Shown here: positions 14,626 through 18,123 of the stretch, in pieces
How positions within the stretch are numbered: the first letter of the stretch is position 1
Layout: each line of letters begins with the position of its first letter
NCBI GenBank assembly: GCA_003354055.1
Contig: PIVQ01000072.1
Location: 1-18,123 of the forward strand
Source of the DNA: Desulfobacteraceae bacterium
GTDB taxonomy: Bacteria; Desulfobacterota; Desulfobacteria; Desulfobacterales; Desulfobacteraceae
Direction of reading: 5' to 3'
Length of the DNA: 18,123 nt
Program-made: the position numbers and the translations under genes
The notes under the pieces: model-generated
Databases searched by the model: none
Told to the model about the DNA's origin: nothing
The model's input: only the letters and a program-made list of their open reading frames with translations

Positions 14626-15342
14626 TCAATACCAGGTTAAAAGCCTTACCTGGGTATATCCGGCTTTTTCCACTGTGGTTTTAAATTTATTAATATCGCT
14701 ATGGCCGTTTTTTCCCCTGTAATGGTAAGGGAAAACAACCTTTGGTCTGAATGCCAATACAGCAGAAGCCGCCTGATCGCAAGTCATGGTGTATGGCAAA
14801 TTCATACAGACAAAAGCATAATCAATATTTTCGAGAGATTTCATTTCCGGGATGTCCTCCGTATCACCTGAGATGTAGATATTTTTTCCTGATATTGAAA
14901 TCAGATATCCGTTGCCTCGGCCTTTAGGATGGAATTTCAACCGCTCGGGAGTCTGATTATATGCCGGTATCGCTTGAATAGTGATTCCTTGATAGCTTAA
15001 GGTTTCACCATTATTGAGAATTTTTCCTTCCTTGAGTTTTGATTCAGCATCCTTCGTGCAGATGATCAAAGTATTCGGGGTTTTGATATTCTCCACAACG
15101 TCCTTGTTTAAATGATCCCTGTGAATATCCGTAATCAAAATAATATCCGGCTTTGGATATTTATCAAACGATTTGGAATCACCAACAGGATCAACAAAGA
15201 TTGTCCCAGCTTTTGATTGAATAACAAATGTCGCATGCTTAATCGGATGGAATTCGATATCGGCAGCCATAACGGTTGCCGGAAAGGTGCCAAAAACAAA
15301 CAGAAAAAATGCCATTACGATAAGTCTAATACGTTGCCTCAT
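14626..15342 (-). CDS. Secreted metallo-beta-lactamase-fold hydrolase
   Basis: The preprotein has 238 residues. A signal peptide (RQRIRLIVMAFFLFVFGTFPATVMA) is probably cut after Ala26. The mature part has a UlaG-like metallo-beta-lactamase fold: TFVIQSKAGTIFVDP, the metal motif ITDIHRDHLN (Asp72, His74, Asp76, His77), AYNQTPERLKFHPKGRGNGYLI, ISGDTED with Asp160, and FPYHYRG with His207. The first His of the usual HxHxDH is Asp72 and the expected middle His position is in AYNQ, so the metal site is altered. The substrate is unknown. The ATG at 15342 has GGGAGGAG upstream, better than an upstream TTG at 15360. It sits alone, divergent from the PAS gene. Confidence 0.85.
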   Translation of the reverse strand: MRQRIRLIVMAFFLFVFGTFPATVMAADIEFHPIKHATFVIQSKAGTIFVDPVGDSKSFDKYPKPDIILITDIHRDHLNKDVVENIKTPNTLIICTKDAESKLKEGKILNNGETLSYQGITIQAIPAYNQTPERLKFHPKGRGNGYLISISGKNIYISGDTEDIPEMKSLENIDYAFVCMNLPYTMTCDQAASAVLAFRPKVVFPYHYRGKNGHSDINKFKTTVEKAGYTQVRLLTWY

Positions 15343-15806
15343 AACTCCTCCCTTTTTCAAAGAAACAAATATATGTTTTGGGTTAGATGCGTTCCTATAT
15401 TTAAAAAAAACATATCAAACTAAAACAGAACTGAAAACAATATTTTATAAGATAACAATGCGTTAATTGACACAAACATTCCATCAGTCGATCCGGAAAC
15501 CATACATTTTTCAGTCTACTCAAACCATATGGCAGGCACCCGTAAAATCGGTGTACCTGATTTAATTCACGATCCTTACTATTCACAAATGGGAAATCCT
15601 TGATTCCGCGTTGAAATGTATATAGGATCCTTCAAACGTCTTTATTTTAAAGTGCTTGCCGAAAAATATTAATAGAGAGGGCAACCACAAAAAAGCAAAT
15701 CGATTGTAGTATACAAGAAATTTTAAACCTTAAGTGGTAGAAAAAGATACTATAATTTCGGAACATATTTTTGCGATTTGCTATAGATCAACATTTGGAA
15801 TCTATT
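15343..15806. other. AT-rich divergent intergenic region, no gene seen
   Basis: This stretch of 464 bp lies between the metallo-beta-lactamase-fold and PAS genes. A 61-codon minus-strand frame (15401-15586) has no recognisable product and no convincing start site. The region contains a perfect TATAAT at 15751-15756 and a weaker TTGATT-17-TAGGAT pair (15600-15628), both facing the PAS gene. I see no repeat, tRNA or stable hairpin. Confidence 0.55.
15751..15756 (+). promoter_or_regulatory. Candidate -10 element of the PAS gene
   Basis: An exact TATAAT lies about 50 bp before the ATG at 15807. No -35 resembling TTGACA is found 16-18 bp upstream, so it may be activator-dependent or coincidental in AT-rich DNA. 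Confidence 0.35.
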
Positions 15807-16538
15807 ATGGATAAACAAACCAAGGAAACGTTTCTTGAAGAATTAAAAAAGCTTCGGCAAGAAAATCTGGATCTTAAACGACGGGTGACCCGTCTGTCAG
15901 AAACAACGGCAAACAAAGATTCTGCCTGGATGTACGCGTTTGAAGGAAATCGAGATGGTATCTGGGAGTGGAACGCCATTACAGATGAAGTGATCTATTC
16001 ACCACGATGGAAAGAGATGCTTGGTTTTGAAGACCATGAGATATCTCATCATCTATCTGAATGGGAGAGACGGGTACATCCTGATGACAGAGAAATTGTC
16101 TATGAAGATCTTGATAAACACTTGAGCGGCGAAACGTCTTACTACCGGAATGAGCACAGGGTAAAGTGCAAGGACGGGTCTTACAAATGGATGCTTGACC
16201 GGGGAAAAATAATCAGTTGGACTGAAGATGGCAGGCCTCTGAAAGTCTATGGAACGCATACGGATGTTACGTTGAGAAAAGAGGCTGAACTTGAAAACCA
16301 GCGGCTTTTGAATGAACTGGAAAAGGCTCTGAAAGAAGTCAAAGTTTTAAACGGACTGATTCCCATCTGTTCAAAATGCAAAAAAATCCGTGACGACAAA
16401 GGATATTGGAATCACCTGGAATCCTATTTTGAAGAACACTCAGATGCGGCATTCAGTCACGGCATGTGTCCTGAGTGTAATGAGGATCTTTACGGCAACC
16501 ATGACTGGTACATTGAAATGAAGAAAAACAAAGAATAA
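15807..16538 (+). CDS. PAS-domain protein with C-terminal Cys-rich motif, no kinase
   Basis: The protein has 243 residues. Residues 1-34 form a coiled coil (ETFLEELKKLRQENLDLKRR). About 42-160 are a PAS_3-type domain (NRDGIWEWNAITDEVIYSPRWKEMLGF, VHPDDRE, EHRVKCKDGSYKWMLDRG, GTHTDVTLRKEAE). A short helix leads to a motif with two cysteine pairs (PICSKCKKIRDDKGYW...HGMCPECNEDLYG), probably a zinc or metal site, that is also found at the end of many deltaproteobacterial PAS and receiver proteins. No HisKA, HATPase, GGDEF or DNA-binding domain is present, so output must go through a partner. The frame is open to a TTG at 15771, but ATG at 15807 has GGAA upstream. It converges with the QueG-like gene. 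Confidence 0.82.
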   Translation: MDKQTKETFLEELKKLRQENLDLKRRVTRLSETTANKDSAWMYAFEGNRDGIWEWNAITDEVIYSPRWKEMLGFEDHEISHHLSEWERRVHPDDREIVYEDLDKHLSGETSYYRNEHRVKCKDGSYKWMLDRGKIISWTEDGRPLKVYGTHTDVTLRKEAELENQRLLNELEKALKEVKVLNGLIPICSKCKKIRDDKGYWNHLESYFEEHSDAAFSHGMCPECNEDLYGNHDWYIEMKKNKE

Positions 16539-16641
16539 CCGCAATTCAATTTCAACATTTTTATCAAGAAAAACATTCACCAATCAAAGTCGTACCAGCG
16601 ACGCATAAACTCTGAGAAATCGAAGTTCCCCCTTACGACGG

Positions 16642-17556
16642 CTATGCCAACGGCGGTGGAGGCGGCGGCAACTCGCCCCGCTCCAGCGCCCTGCGTGCCG
16701 CCTTAACCGGTATAAGTGTCTCACAGGGCACTCCCACCTGGCAAAGACCGCAGCCATACCCTTCAAAACCATAGGTCTTCTTTACATGTTTTCTGGACCG
16801 GGCCAGATGTTCCCGGCATTTTTCCTTATCATGCCCTGCCTCCGTGATGGCCCGGGCAGGACAGCGGTCAATGCATTTGCCGCAGGTACCGTCCGTGTAA
16901 AAGAGGCAATAGGCATGGTGGTCGTTATAGGGCCTGGGGGTTGACGTAATGGATATTTTTGCCACAATTGACCCGGCCCGCATAGCCTTTCCCCTGGCAG
17001 TAATTAACCCGTCACACAGGCCAAAGGTGCCCAGGCCTGCGGCATGGGCGGCATGACGCTCGGACCAGGACGAGGCATAGGAAAACCGCTGGGATTTTAC
17101 AATGGTCCAGTTGGGAACCGTCATGGGTGCCACTGCCGGATGCCCTTCTTTTTCAAGGCACTCGACCAGATGGCGTCTCAATGCCATATTGAACTCCTCA
17201 CCATAAACCCGGATCCTGGCCCATTCTTCCGCAGGATAGGTTTTTTCCCGGCTGTTTGCCTTACGAACCGCTTCCCGCTGGGGCAGCACCCAGGAAATCA
17301 CCGTTAGTTGCTCAGCCGCGACATTGGTCTCCGGCCGATGCTGGTTAAAGACTTCCCACGGCGTCCAGTGAAACGCCCCCACATACTCTTTGTACTGCTG
17401 CCAGATCTGATCGGTTCCTGAAGCGAACCCAACCAATGCCCTGTCCCAGGCAGGCTCACCAGTTTCGTTCTGCATGGTGTTAAGAGGTGAATCGTTTATA
17501 AACGCCTGGATGTGGTCGGTAACCCATTCTGCCGAAATATTGCTGCTGTCGCCCAT
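16642..17556 (-). CDS. QueG-like 4Fe-4S protein (epoxyqueuosine reductase family homologue)
   Basis: The protein has 304 residues and no signal peptide. The central SERHAAHAAGLGTFGLCDGLIT (165-186) matches the QueG/reductive-dehalogenase superfamily motif. The ferredoxin part has one full CxxCxxxCP set (Cys225, Cys228, Cys232, Pro233) and a second set Cys269-x2-Cys272-x5-Cys278 (GCGLCQVGVPCE), with Cys217 and Cys247 nearby. True QueG uses a cobalamin cofactor; I see no firm cobalamin signature, so the substrate is not assigned. The C-terminus ends in a run of six prolines (ELPPPPPPLA). The ATG at 17556 has an AGGGGGG run just upstream. No other queuosine gene is in the window; it is tandem with the RND gene but separated by the terminator. 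Confidence 0.8.
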   Translation of the reverse strand: MGDSSNISAEWVTDHIQAFINDSPLNTMQNETGEPAWDRALVGFASGTDQIWQQYKEYVGAFHWTPWEVFNQHRPETNVAAEQLTVISWVLPQREAVRKANSREKTYPAEEWARIRVYGEEFNMALRRHLVECLEKEGHPAVAPMTVPNWTIVKSQRFSYASSWSERHAAHAAGLGTFGLCDGLITARGKAMRAGSIVAKISITSTPRPYNDHHAYCLFYTDGTCGKCIDRCPARAITEAGHDKEKCREHLARSRKHVKKTYGFEGYGCGLCQVGVPCETLIPVKAARRALERGELPPPPPPLA

Positions 17557-17770
17557 GAAGCCCCCTGTTTGTTAAAACTCATCAGGTGTTTTTCCTTAAG
17601 TGATTACAAGCCTGTAAACTTTTCATACCACAAAGGACGGCAGGAGTCCAAATCCTGTAATTTTGGAAAGACCCGCCAAATCGTGTTGCCCAAATCAAAC
17701 ACATTTTAGCTTATTGGATAAATCCGAGTGGAAATATATTGAATTCCTCAAGAATGGCACGAAAGGCAGA

Positions 17771-17813
17771 ATAAAAAAATCAGGCATTGAAGGGGTAATC
17801 CCTTCAATGCCTG
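17771..17813 (-). terminator. Intrinsic terminator of the RND efflux gene
   Basis: CAGGCATTGAAGGG (17781-17794) and CCCTTCAATGCCTG (17800-17813) are perfect 14-bp reverse complements around a 5-base loop. Read on the minus strand the stem is followed by ATTTTTTTATT (seven T's). It lies 22 bp after the RND stop codon and is a textbook rho-independent terminator for that strand; the plus strand has no T-run after the stem. Confidence 0.93.
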
Positions 17814-17835
17814 TAAAGCAACGCCTGACAAACTA

Positions 17836-18123
17836 TCAGAATACCATCTCATCTTTCTTGATCTTAAAGAACAGGGAATAAAACACCGGCACAACAACCA
17901 GGGTCAAGCCTGTGGCCACCAGCAATCCGCCCATTATGGTTGCTGCCATGGCAGCAAAAAAGGGATGAAACAGCAGGGGTGCCATACCCAGGATAGTAGT
18001 GCCTGCCGCCATGGTCACCGGCCGCAGACGGCTGATGGTGGCGTCCAGAACCGCCTGATACGGTGTCTTTCCAGACCTTCTATCCTCGGCCACCTGATCC
18101 AGGAGTACAATGGCGTTTTTCAC
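17836..18123 (-). CDS. RND-family efflux permease, C-terminal fragment
   Basis: The last 95 residues of a protein whose start lies beyond the right edge of the window. The sequence is the closing part of AcrB/CusA/MMPL-type inner-membrane pumps: KNAIVLLDQVAEDRRSGK (the conserved helix-start with NAIVL), AVLDATISRLRPVTMAA, then transmembrane segments TTILGMAPLLF and ATIMGGLLVATGLTLVVVPVFYSLFF. RND pumps use the proton gradient to export drugs, metals or other compounds with a periplasmic adaptor and outer-membrane channel; the substrate cannot be judged from this fragment. The first codon listed is not a true start. It ends at an intrinsic terminator. Confidence 0.92.
   Translation of the reverse strand: MKNAIVLLDQVAEDRRSGKTPYQAVLDATISRLRPVTMAAGTTILGMAPLLFHPFFAAMAATIMGGLLVATGLTLVVVPVFYSLFFKIKKDEMVF

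Noticed and set aside
17641..17657. tRNA T-arm-like stem-loop (CAGGA, 7-base loop, TCCTG)
   Set aside because: The loop lacks the TTC start of a T-loop, and no acceptor stem, anticodon arm or D-arm can be built around it.

Overview
The window looks like chromosomal DNA of a Gram-negative, probably marine, anaerobic deltaproteobacterium, with Desulfobacterales (sulfate reducers) as my best guess. The guess rests on the mix of families: a sucrose-phosphate synthase and sucrose phosphorylase operon, a lone CitE/malyl-CoA-lyase-type enzyme, a DsbC-like periplasmic thiol protein, a class III nucleotide cyclase, a QueG-like iron-sulfur protein, an RND pump and many small signalling proteins. Base composition looks even throughout, Shine-Dalgarno sites are strong, and I see no insertion sequence, prophage, tRNA, rRNA or CRISPR array. 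The taxonomic call is inference.

Layout. 144-1154 (+): a degenerate receiver domain fused to TPR repeats. 1217-2253 (-): a universal stress protein followed by a GAF-domain protein, two genes 20 bp apart. 2604-2927 (+): a small ABM-like protein. 3111-4034 (+): a CoA-ester lyase, converging with a secreted DsbC-like protein (4037-4882, -). 5084-6001 (+): a coiled coil plus nucleotide cyclase, converging with a STAS-domain protein (6076-6405, -). A META-domain lipoprotein and a GcvR-like double-ACT protein lie upstream of the STAS gene on the same strand (6566-7597).

The centre (7696-12388, +) is a tight sucrose operon with a good sigma-70 promoter. It encodes a PfkB sugar kinase (probable fructokinase), a bifunctional sucrose-phosphate synthase/phosphatase, and a sucrose phosphorylase. 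Together they could make sucrose from fructose-6-phosphate and nucleotide-glucose, split it with phosphate to glucose-1-phosphate and fructose, and rephosphorylate the fructose. This is a reversible osmolyte or carbon store. A 708-residue protein (12378-14504, -) with a C-terminal LOG/nucleotide-hydrolase domain and a long unrecognised N-terminal part overlaps the phosphorylase gene tail to tail.

The right end holds a secreted metallo-beta-lactamase-fold protein (14626-15342, -), a PAS protein with a C-terminal four-cysteine motif and no kinase (15807-16538, +), a QueG-like 4Fe-4S protein (16642-17556, -), a near-perfect intrinsic terminator (17771-17813), and the C-terminus of an RND efflux permease running off the window (17836-18123, -).

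The most unusual items are the LOG fusion protein beside the sucrose operon, a cyclase with a guanylate-cyclase-like glutamate at the purine-selecting position, the receiver domain lacking all its phosphorylation residues, and an 11-bp tandem repeat in the leader of the STAS gene.
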